32,200 bases of DNA from an uncultured Candidatus Thioglobus sp. (GCA_905612405.1 CAJQRX010000012.1:93351-125550), one strand, 5' to 3'. Positions 1 to 12,570 are shown, counted from the stretch's first letter. The notes: a model not told the origin generated them from the sequence alone. Made by a program: numbers and translations.

Positions 1-291
1 TTTTTTATCGCTTTGCATTGCTTTTCCCTTGGCAGCCCTATCCTTGCGAGCTTTTTTAGGGTCAGCAACAAGGGGCCTATAAATTTCAACTCTGTCTTTG
101 TCGCGCAAAATAGTATCAAGAGATGCAAAATTTGCAAAGATACCCACCCTATCCTTTGTAAGATCAATCTGCTCAAAAGTCTCAAGAATGCCAGAAGCTT
201 CTATAGCTTCTTTTAATGTAGATCCATTTTTAATCTCGATGCTTATAAGGCTTTGCTTATGAGGTAATGCATACGCAACTTCAACTATCAT
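1..291 (-). CDS. rnfH: RnfH/RatB-family (UPF0125) protein, 3'-truncated by window edge
   Basis: Manual minus-strand translation from ATG at 291: [97 protein letters not shown], open to base 1. The 'VEVAYALP...VEIYRPLxADPKxARxxRA' pattern is typical of the family. Missing from the ORF track because its stop lies outside the window. Confidence 0.88.
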   Translation of the reverse strand, partial: MIVEVAYALPHKQSLISIEIKNGSTLKEAIEASGILETFEQIDLTKDRVGIFANFASLDTILRDKDRVEIYRPLVADPKKARKDRAAKGKAMQSDKK

Positions 292-1018
292 AAATATCAC
301 TCATTGTTTGTGCATCATGAAAATCGAGCTTTCCCTCGTAAATCGCTCTTCCAGTAATGGCGCCCATTATACCGTTATGCGCATTTTTCAAAAGTGCGGT
401 AATGTCATCAAGGTTAGTAATGCCTCCAGAAGCAATTATTGGAATAGAAGTCTGCCTTGCAAGACTTGCTGTTGCCTCCACATTAACGCCCTGCATCATT
501 CCATCTCTAGCAATATCAGTATAAATAATTGAACTAACTCCATATTGCTCATATTTTTTTGACAAATCAACTACATTCAAATCTGTCTGTTTAGCCCATC
601 CATCTGTTGCCACAAGTCCATTATTTGCATCAAGTCCAACAATAATCTTATCAGGAAATTCTCTACATAAATTAGACACAAACTCAGGATTTGTTACAGC
701 CATAGTTCCAATAATAAGGTAGCTTATTCCAGCGTCAATATAAGCGCCAGCAGTTTTAAAATCACGGATTCCACCTCCAATTTGAACGGGTAAATCTGGG
801 AATTTTTTTGTGATTTCATTAACGCACTTTGCATTAACTGGCTTACCTTCAAATGCACCATTAAGATCAACTAAATGCAGTCGTCTTGCACCTTCATTGA
901 CCCATTTAGCTGCCATTTCAGTTGGATCATTAGAAAAAACCGTAGTATCCTCCATAAGTCCTTTTCTAAGGCGAACACATTGACCATCTTTTAAATCGAT
1001 TGCAGGAATAATAAGCAT
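281..1018 (-). CDS. hisA: 1-(5-phosphoribosyl)-5-[(5-phosphoribosylamino)methylideneamino]imidazole-4-carboxamide isomerase
   Basis: [20 protein letters not shown] start; IGGGIRD and IASGGI motifs; 245 aa. Overlaps rnfH by 11 bp. Confidence 0.96.
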   Translation of the reverse strand: MLIIPAIDLKDGQCVRLRKGLMEDTTVFSNDPTEMAAKWVNEGARRLHLVDLNGAFEGKPVNAKCVNEITKKFPDLPVQIGGGIRDFKTAGAYIDAGISYLIIGTMAVTNPEFVSNLCREFPDKIIVGLDANNGLVATDGWAKQTDLNVVDLSKKYEQYGVSSIIYTDIARDGMMQGVNVEATASLARQTSIPIIASGGITNLDDITALLKNAHNGIMGAITGRAIYEGKLDFHDAQTMSDIYDS

Positions 1019-1115
1019 AAAATTTTTAATTTAACTAACATCTATATTATATGCACCTTAATTCGTTGAAGGATTACTTTCAATGGTAACTCAGGGAAAT
1101 TCAGAAAATTCAGAG

Positions 1116-2150
1116 CTATACTGGTTGAAGCTCTTCAAGACTCCAGCGAGGCTTAATTGATATTTCATAATAGTTATTAGCCTGCCCAGCAAGAAAGCGA
1201 TAATGGCCTGCTAAAGCAATCATAGCACCATTATCTGTACAAAAATCAAGTGCTGGATAAAAGACATTGGAGCCAAGTTTCTTACTCATATCATTCAGGG
1301 ATTGACGCAGTGAAGTATTAGCACTAACTCCTCCCGCTACAACCAAAGTTTTAAAGCCAGTATGTTTAAGTGCGCGGCTGCATTTAATTGTTAGCGTTTC
1401 AATTGCCGCAACTTCAAAAGCTTTTGCAATATCTTCTTTTTCATTCGGAAATTCAATAAATGTATTTTTTGCAAATGTTTTTAAACCGCTAAAACTAAAA
1501 TCAAGGCCCGGTCTATCTGTCATTGGCCTTGGAAAGGTAAATCTATCTTTAGTGCCTTTAGTTGCAAGTTTTGCTAGTGCAGGACCGCCAGGATAACCTA
1601 GACCAAGTATTTTTGCAGTTTTATCAAAAGCCTCACCAACTGCATCATCTAATGATTCACCAAGAATTTTATATTCACCTATTCTCACAACCTCCACAAG
1701 TAGTGTATGCCCACCCGAAACCAGAAGCGCTACAAATGGAAACTTTGGCTTATCAACTTCTAATAAAGGGGCTAAAAGATGGCCTTCCATGTGATGAACA
1801 CCAAGTGCTGGAATTCCAAGACCCCAAGCTAGGCTTTGAGCAATAGAGCCACCAACTAATAATGCTCCCGATAGCCCAGGTCCGGCGGTATATGCAATAC
1901 CTGTAAGATCTTTTAATTGAATGTGACTATCACTAAGTGCTTCCTTGATCAAGGGCAAGGCTCTTTGAATATGGTCTCTTGAAGCTAACTCAGGAACCAC
2001 ACCTCCATATTCTGCGTGCAAATCAACTTGCGAGAAAAGTTTATGCGAAATAAGGCCTTGTTTACTACTATAAATTCCAATTCCTGTTTCATCACAAGAG
2101 GATTCAATCCCCAATGTAATTAGATTCTTATTAGCCACCTGCCGTTTCAC
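1116..2150 (-). CDS. tsaD: tRNA N6-adenosine threonylcarbamoyltransferase
   Basis: [16 protein letters not shown] and LVSGGHT motifs; 344 aa. Annotated start overlaps the lptB end by 20 bp. Confidence 0.96.
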   Translation of the reverse strand: MKRQVANKNLITLGIESSCDETGIGIYSSKQGLISHKLFSQVDLHAEYGGVVPELASRDHIQRALPLIKEALSDSHIQLKDLTGIAYTAGPGLSGALLVGGSIAQSLAWGLGIPALGVHHMEGHLLAPLLEVDKPKFPFVALLVSGGHTLLVEVVRIGEYKILGESLDDAVGEAFDKTAKILGLGYPGGPALAKLATKGTKDRFTFPRPMTDRPGLDFSFSGLKTFAKNTFIEFPNEKEDIAKAFEVAAIETLTIKCSRALKHTGFKTLVVAGGVSANTSLRQSLNDMSKKLGSNVFYPALDFCTDNGAMIALAGHYRFLAGQANNYYEISIKPRWSLEELQPV

Positions 2151-2862
2151 CTAAATATACCTTCTTCACCTCTTCATTTGCTAAGATAGAATCTTTTCCA
2201 CCCTGCGCAATTATCTTTCCAGCACTTAAAACATAAGAATGATCGCAAGTATCAAGCATTTCCCTATAATTATGATCAGTAATAAGAATCCCAATTCCTT
2301 TATCTCTGAGCTTATAAATAATTTCTTGTATATCACCAACAGATATTGGATCTATCCCAGCAAAAGGCTCATCAAGCAAAATAAACTTTGGATTCATTGC
2401 TAATGCTCTAGCAATTTCCACTCTTCTTCTCTCACCGCCAGATAAAGTAATACCTTTAATATGGCGAACATGTTCAACCTTAAATTCAGACAAGAGCTCT
2501 TCTAGTCGAAACCTTCTATCCTTTGGTAAGATTGATCTATTCATTTCAAGAACAGCCATAATATTATCTTGGACACTTAATTTTCGAAAAATTGATGGCT
2601 CTTGTGGAAGATAACCAAGTCCAAGATTAGCTCTCTTATGAATAGGCATATGGCCTATACTTTTATTGTCAAGAATAACATTACCTTTACTAGACCTTAC
2701 TAAACCACACGCAATATAAAAACATGTAGTTTTACCTGCACCATTAGGGCCTAAAAGGCCAACAATTTCTCCACTTCTAACCGAAAATGAGACGTCATTG
2801 ACTACTGCACGACCAGCATATTTTTTGTAAATATTTGTTACTTCTAATTTATGTTCTGACAT
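2131..2862 (-). CDS. lptB: LPS export ABC transporter ATP-binding protein
   Basis: Walker [25 protein letters not shown] signature, DEPFAGIDP Walker B; 243 aa typical of LptB. Confidence 0.94.
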   Translation of the reverse strand: MSEHKLEVTNIYKKYAGRAVVNDVSFSVRSGEIVGLLGPNGAGKTTCFYIACGLVRSSKGNVILDNKSIGHMPIHKRANLGLGYLPQEPSIFRKLSVQDNIMAVLEMNRSILPKDRRFRLEELLSEFKVEHVRHIKGITLSGGERRRVEIARALAMNPKFILLDEPFAGIDPISVGDIQEIIYKLRDKGIGILITDHNYREMLDTCDHSYVLSAGKIIAQGGKDSILANEEVKKVYLGETAGG

Positions 2863-2898
2863 TATTTTGAATGCGTTAATACTGTTTACTATCTTACC

Positions 2899-3654
2899 CT
2901 AAATGTATTCTATATTCTTAGAGCTATAGAGCTCTTTAGAGCCATTTTTTGTTAAAACTTTTAATGCTCCTTGGTCGGTAATTCCTGTCACCTCACCCTC
3001 AAAATTTTTTCCTAATTCTATTGATTTTAGCTTTACGCCTTTAAGCATATCGTACTTATCCCATTGAGAGAGTAGGTCTGACAAGCCATTTAATTTAAAG
3101 TAGAGTGACATAGACAAGATATTATTAATAATTGATGCTGTCAACTTGTGAATATCTGGTAATTTCTTTACAATTTTTGAAAGATCGACCCAGGGAATAT
3201 CAAAGGATATGTCTTGCTCTAAATCATAGTTAACCCCAACTCCAATAATGACAGATTGAGACCCTGCCTGAATATTATTTTCCAACAAAATTCCTGCTAA
3301 TTTTGCTTCTCTAAAATAAATATCATTAGGCCATTTAATTTTAAATCCATCAACTTTACATTCTTTTTCTAAAGCCTTAATAATTGCTAAACCAACTACT
3401 AAACTTAAGCCACTTAAATTAACATCATTAGCAAATGTTTGACGAATTGAGAGAAGAATACTGCCATCTTTCTGAGACAGCCACTCTCTACCATGCTGCC
3501 CTTTTCCCTGAGTTTGCTCTCGCGTTACACATAGCTGAGTTAAATTAGAACTTGGTAAGTTATTTAGAAATGAACTAGTACTCTCTAGAGAATCAAAATA
3601 ATGACACTCTATATCGTTATCAATTAGGCTATTTAGAGAAGAATAATGATCCAT
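2899..3654 (-). CDS. birA: Biotin--[acetyl-CoA-carboxylase] ligase, apparently without N-terminal HTH domain
   Basis: QTQGKGQHGREWLSQ, KWPNDIYFREAKLAGIL and GVGVNY motifs; the N-terminus goes directly into the catalytic domain. Confidence 0.9.
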   Translation of the reverse strand: MDHYSSLNSLIDNDIECHYFDSLESTSSFLNNLPSSNLTQLCVTREQTQGKGQHGREWLSQKDGSILLSIRQTFANDVNLSGLSLVVGLAIIKALEKECKVDGFKIKWPNDIYFREAKLAGILLENNIQAGSQSVIIGVGVNYDLEQDISFDIPWVDLSKIVKKLPDIHKLTASIINNILSMSLYFKLNGLSDLLSQWDKYDMLKGVKLKSIELGKNFEGEVTGITDQGALKVLTKNGSKELYSSKNIEYI

Positions 3655-3995
3655 GTAAATATAAAAATAATTAAAGAGATAGAAACTGCTGCTGATGCAA
3701 CATCCTTGGCGAAACCTGATAACTCATGCTGCTCAAGACCAATCCTATCAACAACAGCCTCAATTGCTGAGTTTAACATTTCGACAATCAAAACTAAAAA
3801 TATAGGCGTAATAAGAAGTACTTTTTCAACGGGTGATTCACCAAGCCAGTAACCAAGAGGAGTCAGAACTAGTGTCAACCAAACTTCAAGTCTAAATGCA
3901 TATTCAGACTGATAGCAAGCCTTGAAACCTTTTGCAGAATAGATTGAAGCAGACCAAAGTTTTTTAATGCCCGTAGGCTTGTTATTTTGTTTCAT
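3633..3995 (-). CDS. dgkA: Diacylglycerol kinase
   Basis: 120 aa; EMLNSAIEAVVDRI and KDVASAAV motifs with three TM segments; 22-bp overlap with birA. Confidence 0.93.
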   Translation of the reverse strand: MKQNNKPTGIKKLWSASIYSAKGFKACYQSEYAFRLEVWLTLVLTPLGYWLGESPVEKVLLITPIFLVLIVEMLNSAIEAVVDRIGLEQHELSGFAKDVASAAVSISLIIFIFTWIIILL

Positions 3996-4093
3996 AAAGT
4001 TTGTATTATCCAGAATAGTCTCATTTAGATAGTTACAATAGTTTGTTAAAATATTACTATCGATTTTACAATAAAAAAAATTAGCGGTTGCTT

Positions 4094-4837
4094 ATGAAAA
4101 TTGCACTTGGTGTTGAATATTTAGGTACGGATTTTCATGGATGGCAAATCCAAAAATCTGGCCTGAGAACAGTCCAGGGCGTTGTTGAGCCCGCTTTATC
4201 TAAGATAGCAAATCATCCTGTAAGGGTATTTTGCAGTGGGAGAACCGATGCTGGCGTGCATGCACAAGAGCAAATCATTCATTTTGAAACTCAAACGACT
4301 AGGACCGATGGAGCATGGCTATTTGGAGGAAATGCAAACTTGCCAAGTGATGTAAATTTCAAATGGGCTAAGGAAGTCAATGATGACTTTCATGCTAGAT
4401 TTAATGCGCACGCGCGCTCTTATGAGTACAGAATTCACCATCATCCAGTTAGGTCATCACTAAAGACTGGCTATTATTTATGGGAGCCTAGGTCACTCAA
4501 CATTAATGAAATGAGAAAAGCAGCAGCTTTTTTAGTCGGTGAGCATGATTTTTCATGCTTTAGAGGAAGCATGTGCCAAGCAAAATCACCTATTAAGACT
4601 ATCGAATATCTTCAAATTGATGAGATAGGTGATGATCTCATTATTAAGGTTAAAGCAAATGCTTTTCTACACCACATGGTTCGCAACTTGGTAGGAACAC
4701 TTTTAAAGATTGGGAGGGGAGAGGAAAACCCTCAATGGATACTATCAGTGCTAGATAGTAAAGATCGGAAAGAAGCAGGGCCAACTGCCGAACCACAAGG
4801 CCTCTACTTTATAAAAGCCCACTATCAAAGTTTATAA
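4094..4837 (+). CDS. truA: tRNA pseudouridine(38-40) synthase
   Basis: MKIALGVEYLGTDFHGWQIQ and GRTDAGVHA motif. The track's 4088 start is TTG; ATG at 4094 is more likely. Confidence 0.95.
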   Translation: MKIALGVEYLGTDFHGWQIQKSGLRTVQGVVEPALSKIANHPVRVFCSGRTDAGVHAQEQIIHFETQTTRTDGAWLFGGNANLPSDVNFKWAKEVNDDFHARFNAHARSYEYRIHHHPVRSSLKTGYYLWEPRSLNINEMRKAAAFLVGEHDFSCFRGSMCQAKSPIKTIEYLQIDEIGDDLIIKVKANAFLHHMVRNLVGTLLKIGRGEENPQWILSVLDSKDRKEAGPTAEPQGLYFIKAHYQSL

Positions 4838-4841
4838 TTTA

Positions 4842-6650
4842 CTATTCCTCATCCACATTTTTAATATGTTCTAGCTCTTGCCAAACATATTTTAAGGCGT
4901 CCGCCCTTAAATCAAAAAATCGATTATTACCAAATCGCTTTTTGAATCCAGAGCGAAATAACTCTGCCTCCAATCTTTCAGTTCTTGCAAAAAGAATTTC
5001 AATTCCTGAATTTGAACATGTTTCAACTAAGCCAGATAAAACTTGCTCACCACTAGCATCAACCTGAACAATTGTTGCAACATCAACAATGATATATTTT
5101 AATCCCTCATTATTTTTAGCAATTAATTCAAGCATCTTTGTTTCAAAATATGCTGCATTAGCAAAATAAAGTGAGCCACTCCATTTTGCTACTTTAACGG
5201 AATTACTAACTTCATTTGAGTCATCTGCAAACCTTGAGGCAATAATCGAGCCATGTTCAACAGACAATTCAGAAAAATTTGGCTCCATAGTTCTATATAA
5301 AAATAATCCTAGAGACATAATTACCCCAAAAGCGATACCGTTTTCTAAATGCGGTGCAAAAACTAGTGTCATTACAAATGTTAATAGGCCAACTAATCCA
5401 TCATGCTTCTCAACTTTCCATGCATGCTTTAGCGGGGCGAAATGAATCAAACTTGCTACTGACATTAGAATGATAGCAGCTAATGTAGCGAGGGGAAGAT
5501 GGTAAAGTAAAGGTGTCAACCAAAGAATAGTTATGCCAACAATGACTGCCGTTACTACGGATGAAAAACCAGTAACTGCGCCAGCAGTTAAGTTAACTGC
5601 TGAACGTGAAAAAGAGCCTGAAACAGGGTAACCCTGAAAGAAACTTGAAGTAACGTTTGAAAGCCCCTGACCAATTAGTTCTTGATTCACATCTAAGCGC
5701 TGCTTCGTAGAAGCTGCCATTGACTTAGCAACTGATATTGCCTCCATAAACCCAATTAATGAGATTGTAATTGCATAAACAAATAAGGTTCCCACAGCAT
5801 TAAAATCAAAGCGCGGCATCTTAAAACTAAACAAACCATTTATGCTTATCGAATTTACAATAGCTCCTCCCATTCCTTGATAATCAATCAAGAATGACGC
5901 TGCCGTTGACAACACAGCTACAGTAAGGATTGCAGGCAATTTAGGGAAAAAACGCTGTAATATTATAATACCAACTACGCCCATTAGTGCCATAGCTAAT
6001 GTAGGCAGATGAGTGAAATAAAATGCAGCCTCAAGAAGTCTGGCTATAGTTTCATAACTTTGATCTGCGTTACAAATCGTATGAAGGCCTCCAACATCTA
6101 CACTCTCAACTCTTTCAGGGATAGATAGTGTTTGGCAAGCACTTACCCAGTCCGTATCATTTGAACTTATAACCCTTATACCAAAAACTTTAGGAAGTTG
6201 AGATGCTCCAATAATAATTGCAGCTGCACTTGTAAATCCAGTTACTACAGGGTGAGACAAGAAATTAACTACAAAACCTAATCTAAGAACGCCTAATGAA
6301 AACTGAAACAATCCCACGATGAGCGCCAATAATGCGGCATAAACTGCATAGCTCGATGGATCAGTAACTATTTCCCCAAGTGCGGCTGCAGTTAATAGAG
6401 ATACAACTGCAACTGGGCCTGTAGAGAGCTGCCTGGATGACCCCATCACTGCCCCAACTAAGACAGGCAAGAATGCAGCATAAAGACCATATTGTGGACC
6501 TAATCCAGCTAACTGAGCATATGCCATTGACTGAGGAACGATTACGAAACCAACAGTAAGGCCGGCTAAAATATCCGCTTTTAAAGTTTTTGGATTACTT
6601 AAATCTTTAATCCATAACAAAAATGGAAAGAGTTTTATCAACCAGCTCAT
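4842..6650 (-). CDS. SulP-family sulfate/anion permease with C-terminal STAS domain
   Basis: 602 aa, many TM segments, ADILAGLTVGFVIVPQSMAYAQLAGLGPQYGLYAAFLP signature, STAS-like C-terminus (IIVDVATIVQVDASGEQVL). Confidence 0.93.
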   Translation of the reverse strand: MSWLIKLFPFLLWIKDLSNPKTLKADILAGLTVGFVIVPQSMAYAQLAGLGPQYGLYAAFLPVLVGAVMGSSRQLSTGPVAVVSLLTAAALGEIVTDPSSYAVYAALLALIVGLFQFSLGVLRLGFVVNFLSHPVVTGFTSAAAIIIGASQLPKVFGIRVISSNDTDWVSACQTLSIPERVESVDVGGLHTICNADQSYETIARLLEAAFYFTHLPTLAMALMGVVGIIILQRFFPKLPAILTVAVLSTAASFLIDYQGMGGAIVNSISINGLFSFKMPRFDFNAVGTLFVYAITISLIGFMEAISVAKSMAASTKQRLDVNQELIGQGLSNVTSSFFQGYPVSGSFSRSAVNLTAGAVTGFSSVVTAVIVGITILWLTPLLYHLPLATLAAIILMSVASLIHFAPLKHAWKVEKHDGLVGLLTFVMTLVFAPHLENGIAFGVIMSLGLFLYRTMEPNFSELSVEHGSIIASRFADDSNEVSNSVKVAKWSGSLYFANAAYFETKMLELIAKNNEGLKYIIVDVATIVQVDASGEQVLSGLVETCSNSGIEILFARTERLEAELFRSGFKKRFGNNRFFDLRADALKYVWQELEHIKNVDEE

Positions 6651-6749
6651 GAAATATGTTTCTGAAGTTTAATATTTAAAATTTAAGTCTACCTCACTAA
6701 AACAGCTAGACAAAAGATTTTTAATTAAACTTATGAAAATTAAAATTTA

Positions 6750-7271
6750 TTAAAAATCTTCATCCCAATCAACAATAATTTGTTTAGTTTCTGCATTAGT
6801 AGAAATTAAAAATGGCTCAATATAAGGAATCCAATATTCTTTTTTACCTTTGGTTACTAAAACATTGTTTGACCCTGTCTCAACAAAGTAATCCACTTCG
6901 CCTAACTTTTCATTGTGCTGGTTAATTACATCAAAACCAATCATTTCATACCAATAATATTCACCTGAATCGAGCTTAGGAAGTTGTTCTTTATCAATAT
7001 ATATATCTTTACCAATAAATATTTGGGACTGCTCTCGGTTATCAATATCCTTAATATGGGCAACAATAGTTTTGGACTGTTCGCGGCCATTTGTTACTTC
7101 AATCTTTTCATAGATCCCATCACTCAGCGAGTACCAAGGCTGGTAGTTTAGAATATTTTTTCTGGGCTCAGTATAAGATAAGAGTTTGACCCACCCCTGT
7201 AAACCAAAAAAGCCATTAATCTTTCCGACTAATAGCTTTTTATCGTCTAAATGAGGCGCTTTTGACACCAA
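6750..7271 (-). CDS. rimM: Ribosome maturation factor RimM
   Basis: VGKINGFFGLQGWVKLLSYTEPRKNIL; EYYWYEMIGFDV; WIPYIEPFLI; adjacent to rpsP. Confidence 0.94.
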   Translation of the reverse strand: MVSKAPHLDDKKLLVGKINGFFGLQGWVKLLSYTEPRKNILNYQPWYSLSDGIYEKIEVTNGREQSKTIVAHIKDIDNREQSQIFIGKDIYIDKEQLPKLDSGEYYWYEMIGFDVINQHNEKLGEVDYFVETGSNNVLVTKGKKEYWIPYIEPFLISTNAETKQIIVDWDEDF

Positions 7272-7272
7272 A

Positions 7273-7830
7273 TTATTTTTCTGCAGGCTTCTCTTCAGCT
7301 GCTGGAGTTTCTGCTGCGGCTTCTGCTACTGGAGTTTCTGCTGCGGCTTCTGCTACTGGAGTTTCTGCTGCGGCTTCTTCTACTGGAGCAGCTTCTGCTG
7401 CGGCTTCTTCTACTGGAGCAGCTTCTGCTGCGGCTTCTTCTACTGGAGCAGCTTCAGCTGCTGCTGAAGCAGCTTCAGCTGCTTCTTTTGCCTCTAAATC
7501 TGCCTTAGCTTTTACTTCAGCTGCAACTTTTTTAGCATTAACGTCAGCTTTTGCTGCATGTTTGGCTAATTGTTTTTCACGAATTGAAGGGTCTCTATAT
7601 TCTTTCACAAGCTGTTTTACGCGATCTGAAATCTGTGCGCCTTGTGAAATCCAATGTGACAGTCTGTCTTCTTCTAGTTGAAGCCTGACTTCTTGTCCGC
7701 GAGCAACTGGATTAAAGAATCCAATACGCTCAATGTACCCACTGTCTCTTCTCTTTCTAGAGTCAGTTGCTACAATCGAATAAAAAGGGTTTTTCTTGGC
7801 TCCACCTCGGGCTAGTCTAATCTTAACCAT
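7273..7830 (-). CDS. rpsP: 30S ribosomal protein S16 with ~100-residue Ala/Glu/Pro-rich repetitive C-terminal extension
   Basis: [41 protein letters not shown] is canonical S16, followed by a long [10 protein letters not shown] / AAAETPVAE repeat tail. Confidence 0.95.
   Translation of the reverse strand: MVKIRLARGGAKKNPFYSIVATDSRKRRDSGYIERIGFFNPVARGQEVRLQLEEDRLSHWISQGAQISDRVKQLVKEYRDPSIREKQLAKHAAKADVNAKKVAAEVKAKADLEAKEAAEAASAAAEAAPVEEAAAEAAPVEEAAAEAAPVEEAAAETPVAEAAAETPVAEAAAETPAAEEKPAEK
7298..7468. repeat. In-frame tandem repeats inside rpsP: 3 x 27 bp then about 3 x 30 bp
   Basis: 27-bp unit GCTRCTGGAGTTTCTGCTGCGGCTTCT at 7298, 7325, 7352 (the first copy with one mismatch); 30-bp unit TCTACTGGAGCAGCTTCTGCTGCGGCTTCT perfect at 7379 and 7409, decaying third copy at 7439. 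Confidence 0.93.
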
Positions 7831-7886
7831 GGGTTTTTTGCTCCTTTTAGATTGTTGAAATATTAAGGCGAGAAATTATATCAGTT

Positions 7887-9284
<1,398 letters not shown>

Positions 9285-9344
9285 TCATATTAAAAAGGAT
9301 AAAATTATACTCTTATATTTAAACACCTAATAGTCAGTATTATT

Positions 9345-11903
9345 ATGAAAGAAGCCTACTTAAAGCATTGTGATGAAAGAAAATCAGAAAATTTACCTCC
9401 CTTAGTACTTAACGCAAAACAAACCAAGTCAGTAGTTGAAGGCCTCATTTCAGGCTCAGATGATGATTTTTATCTAGACTTATTAACGCATAGAATTCCT
9501 CCTGGTGTTGATGAGGCGGCCTATGTAAAAGCTGGATTTTTAACAAGTATTGCCAAAGGTGGTGAGTCTTGTAAGGCTATTTCACAAAAGCATGCTACAT
9601 TTTTATTAGGAACAATGCTTGGTGGATATAGCATTACTTCACTAATTGACCTACTTGATATTGATGAAACTGCTGAGGAAGCATGTAAGGCACTTTCTCA
9701 CAACATTCTTATCTATGAAGCACACCAGAGTATTCTAGAAAAATCAACACGCAATACTTACGCAAAAAAAATAGTTGACTCTTGGGCTTCGGCTGACTGG
9801 TTTACATCAAAAGATCCTCTTCCTGAAAGCATTAAAGTGGTAGTTTTTCGCGTAGATGGTGAAACTAATACAGATGATCTCTCGCCTGCTACTGAAGCAT
9901 GGTCTCGCCCTGATATACCTCTTCATGCAAAAGCAATGCTTATCAAAAAAATGGATAAACCACTTGAAAAAATTGAACAGCTTAAGGAAAAAGGATTTCC
10001 TTTAGCCTATGTTGGTGACGTGGTTGGGACAGGGTCTTCTCGAAAATCTGCAATTAATTCAGTTTTATGGCATATGGGTAAGCCAATAGATTTCATTCCT
10101 AATAAAAATAGTGGCGGCATAGTACTTGGCGGAAAAATTGCACCAATATTTTTTAATACAGCCGAGGATTCTGGAGCACTTCCAATTGAATGTGACGTTT
10201 CTAAGCTTCAAATGGGTGATGAAATTACGATCTATCCCTATGAGGGTGTTATTAAAGACGCATCTGATAATATAGTTTCTAAATTTGAGCTGGCACCAAG
10301 CACTATGCCTGATGAAGTTCAGGCTGGTGGAAGAATTCCTCTCATTATTGGAAGAGGACTTACTGACAAAACAAGATCTGAACTTGGTTTAGATGTTAGT
10401 GATGTTTTTCTGCGTCCAGTTGACCCAAAAAATAGTACTGCAGGATTTACATTAGCGCAAAAAATTGTAGGTAAAGCTTGCGGAGTTAAGGGGATTAGAC
10501 CAGGAACTTATTGTGAGCCTCGAATGAGTACTGTTGGCTCTCAGGACACCACTGGTGCTATGACTCGTGATGAATTAAAAGAGCTAGCCTGCTTAGGTTT
10601 TTCTGCAGACCTGGTGATGCAAAGTTTCTGCCATACAGCGGCCTATCCTAAACCTATTGATCTTGAGCTACAGCATACTCTTCCAGATTTTATGCATTCT
10701 CGAGGCGGAGTTTCGCTAAAACCAGGAGATGGCATCATTCACTCCTGGCTCAATCGTATGCTTTTGCCAGATTCTGTTGGAACTGGTGGAGATTCACACA
10801 CACGCTTCCCAATTGGTATTAGTTTCCCTGCAGGCTCTGGATTAGTTGCGTTTGGAGCTTCTATTGGCGTCCTACCACTAGATATGCCTGAGTCAGTTTT
10901 AGTTCGATTTAAGGGAAATATGCAGCCTGGAATTACCTTAAGAGATTTAGTTAACGCCATACCTTATGTTGCAATTCAAAAAGGTCTTCTCACTGTAGAT
11001 AAGTCTAATAAAAAGAATGTATTCTCTGGGCGTGTTTTAGAAATTGAAGGACTGGGAGATCTTAAAGTTGAGCAGGCATTTGAGCTTGCTGATGCTACTG
11101 CTGAAAGATCTGCAAATGGCTGCACTGTTCAGCTTAACAAAGAGCCAATTGCAGAATATTTAACTTCGAATATCACCCTTCTAGGCTCAATGATTGATGC
11201 TGGTTACGATGATAAAAAAACTATTGCCAAAAGAATTCAAGATATGAAAAAGTGGCTTGATAATCCCGAGCTTCTTAAGGCCGATAAAGATTGTGAGTAT
11301 GCTGAAGTAATTGAAATAAATTTAGACGAAATTAAAGAGCCAATTCTAGCTTGTCCTAATGATCCAGATGATGTCAGACTGCTTTCGTCAGTTGCCAAAA
11401 CTTCAATTGATGAAGTCTTTATTGGCTCATGTATGACTAATATTGGACACTTTAGAGCTGCTGCTCAGCTACTAAAAGATAAAACTGAATTAAATACCGT
11501 TTTATGGGTAGTGCCTCCAACACGTATGGATGAAAAACAATTGAGGGCTGAAGGCATTTATGAAACATTTGAAAGACTAACAGATCGAACTGAAGTTCCT
11601 GGGTGCTCACTTTGCATGGGAAACCAAGCTAGAGTAGAAGAAGGCGCCTCCGTCGTTTCAACCTCAACTAGAAACTTTCCAAATCGACTTGGTGATAATA
11701 GTGATGTTTATCTCGCCTCTGCTGAGGTTGCAGCAATATCTGCAAAACTAGGTTACATTCCAACTCCTGAAGAATATCTATCTTTAATGAAAGATATAGA
11801 GCCTATGTCTGGTGAGATTTATCAATACCTGAACTTTGATAAGATTGCTGATTACCAAAAATCAGCTTCAAAGGTCCCACTTGAAAATATCCTTCAAAGC
11901 TAA
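9345..11903 (+). CDS. acnB: Bifunctional aconitate hydratase 2 / 2-methylisocitrate dehydratase
   Basis: 852 aa; [36 protein letters not shown] and [10 protein letters not shown] Fe-S motifs of AcnB. Confidence 0.97.
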   Translation: MKEAYLKHCDERKSENLPPLVLNAKQTKSVVEGLISGSDDDFYLDLLTHRIPPGVDEAAYVKAGFLTSIAKGGESCKAISQKHATFLLGTMLGGYSITSLIDLLDIDETAEEACKALSHNILIYEAHQSILEKSTRNTYAKKIVDSWASADWFTSKDPLPESIKVVVFRVDGETNTDDLSPATEAWSRPDIPLHAKAMLIKKMDKPLEKIEQLKEKGFPLAYVGDVVGTGSSRKSAINSVLWHMGKPIDFIPNKNSGGIVLGGKIAPIFFNTAEDSGALPIECDVSKLQMGDEITIYPYEGVIKDASDNIVSKFELAPSTMPDEVQAGGRIPLIIGRGLTDKTRSELGLDVSDVFLRPVDPKNSTAGFTLAQKIVGKACGVKGIRPGTYCEPRMSTVGSQDTTGAMTRDELKELACLGFSADLVMQSFCHTAAYPKPIDLELQHTLPDFMHSRGGVSLKPGDGIIHSWLNRMLLPDSVGTGGDSHTRFPIGISFPAGSGLVAFGASIGVLPLDMPESVLVRFKGNMQPGITLRDLVNAIPYVAIQKGLLTVDKSNKKNVFSGRVLEIEGLGDLKVEQAFELADATAERSANGCTVQLNKEPIAEYLTSNITLLGSMIDAGYDDKKTIAKRIQDMKKWLDNPELLKADKDCEYAEVIEINLDEIKEPILACPNDPDDVRLLSSVAKTSIDEVFIGSCMTNIGHFRAAAQLLKDKTELNTVLWVVPPTRMDEKQLRAEGIYETFERLTDRTEVPGCSLCMGNQARVEEGASVVSTSTRNFPNRLGDNSDVYLASAEVAAISAKLGYIPTPEEYLSLMKDIEPMSGEIYQYLNFDKIADYQKSASKVPLENILQS

Positions 11904-11917
11904 ATAGATTAGACGTT

Positions 11918-11946
11918 AAAAAAGCCGCTATAAAGCGGCTTTTTTA
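11918..11946. terminator. Rho-independent terminator between convergent acnB and rpmG, likely bidirectional
   Basis: AAAAAAGCCGC-TATAAA-GCGGCTTTTTT: GC-rich 6-bp stem extended by A/T tracts on both sides. Confidence 0.9.
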
Positions 11947-11964
11947 ATAATATTTTATAAAGAA

Positions 11965-12120
11965 TTACTTAATCTTAGCTTCTTTATACATCACGTGCTT
12001 TCTAACCACGGGATCAAATTTTTTAACTTCAACTTTTTCAGGGTGAATACGCTTATTTTTAGTAGTCGTATAAAAGTGACCTGTTTCTGCTGAAGATACT
12101 AGTTTAATTTTTTCTCTCAT
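11965..12120 (-). CDS. rpmG: 50S ribosomal protein L33
   Basis: Manual translation: [51 protein letters not shown], 51 aa. Absent from the ORF track because of its size. Confidence 0.95.
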   Translation of the reverse strand: MREKIKLVSSAETGHFYTTTKNKRIHPEKVEVKKFDPVVRKHVMYKEAKIK

Positions 12121-12130
12121 AACTTACTCC

Positions 12131-12367
12131 TTATACCTTTTCGCCACGACCACGGATTTCAGCCAATACTTCATCAATACCCTTCTTATCAATAATTCGA
12201 AGACCTCTAGCACATAGCTTTAACTTAACAAAGCGATTCTCAGCTTCAACCCAAAAACGATGTGTATGAAGATTCGGATAAAAACGACGACGCGTTCTAT
12301 TGTTGGCATGCGAAACGTTATTACCACTCATAGGTCGCTTACCAGTTACTTGACATACTTTTGCCAT
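12131..12367 (-). CDS. rpmB: 50S ribosomal protein L28
   Basis: [34 protein letters not shown]; upstream of rpmG. Confidence 0.97.
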   Translation of the reverse strand: MAKVCQVTGKRPMSGNNVSHANNRTRRRFYPNLHTHRFWVEAENRFVKLKLCARGLRIIDKKGIDEVLAEIRGRGEKV

Positions 12368-12441
12368 AACGACTACCTTTTACAAAATTCTAAAAAAGGG
12401 AAATTATACGCAAAAATTGGGAGTTTTTTTATATAAATTTA

Positions 12442-12469
12442 TTTACTTTATTGATAAAAACTGTATCAT
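12442..12469 (+). promoter_or_regulatory. Candidate sigma70 promoter for tRNA-Ser
   Basis: TTTACT (12442-12447) - 16 nt - TATCAT (12464-12469), about 11 nt upstream of the mature tRNA 5' end. Consensus match only. Confidence 0.4.
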
Positions 12470-12480
12470 ACCAATCTTCT

Positions 12481-12570
12481 GGAGGGATGGCAGAGTGGTC
12501 GAATGCACTGGTCTTGAAAACCAGCAAGGGTTAATCCCCTTCCAGGGTTCGAATCCCTGTCCCTCCACCA
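12481..12570 (+). tRNA. tRNA-Ser(UGA)
   Basis: Class II tRNA: acceptor GGAGGGA/TCCCTCC, anticodon stem CTGGT/ACCAG with loop CTTGAAA (anticodon TGA), long variable arm, T-arm CAGGG-TTCGAAT-CCCTG, encoded CCA. Confidence 0.96.

Noticed and set aside
13-216. Track ORF on + strand, 67 aa
   Set aside because: Antisense to the rnfH reading frame, which has recognisable family sequence; spurious.
7298-7468. Possible CRISPR-like or intergenic tandem repeat
   Set aside because: Contiguous in-frame coding repeats without spacers; explained as the S16 tail.
7262-7681. 139-aa Ala/Ser/Thr-rich ORF on + strand
   Set aside because: Antisense shadow of the rpsP repeat tail; low complexity explains the open frame.
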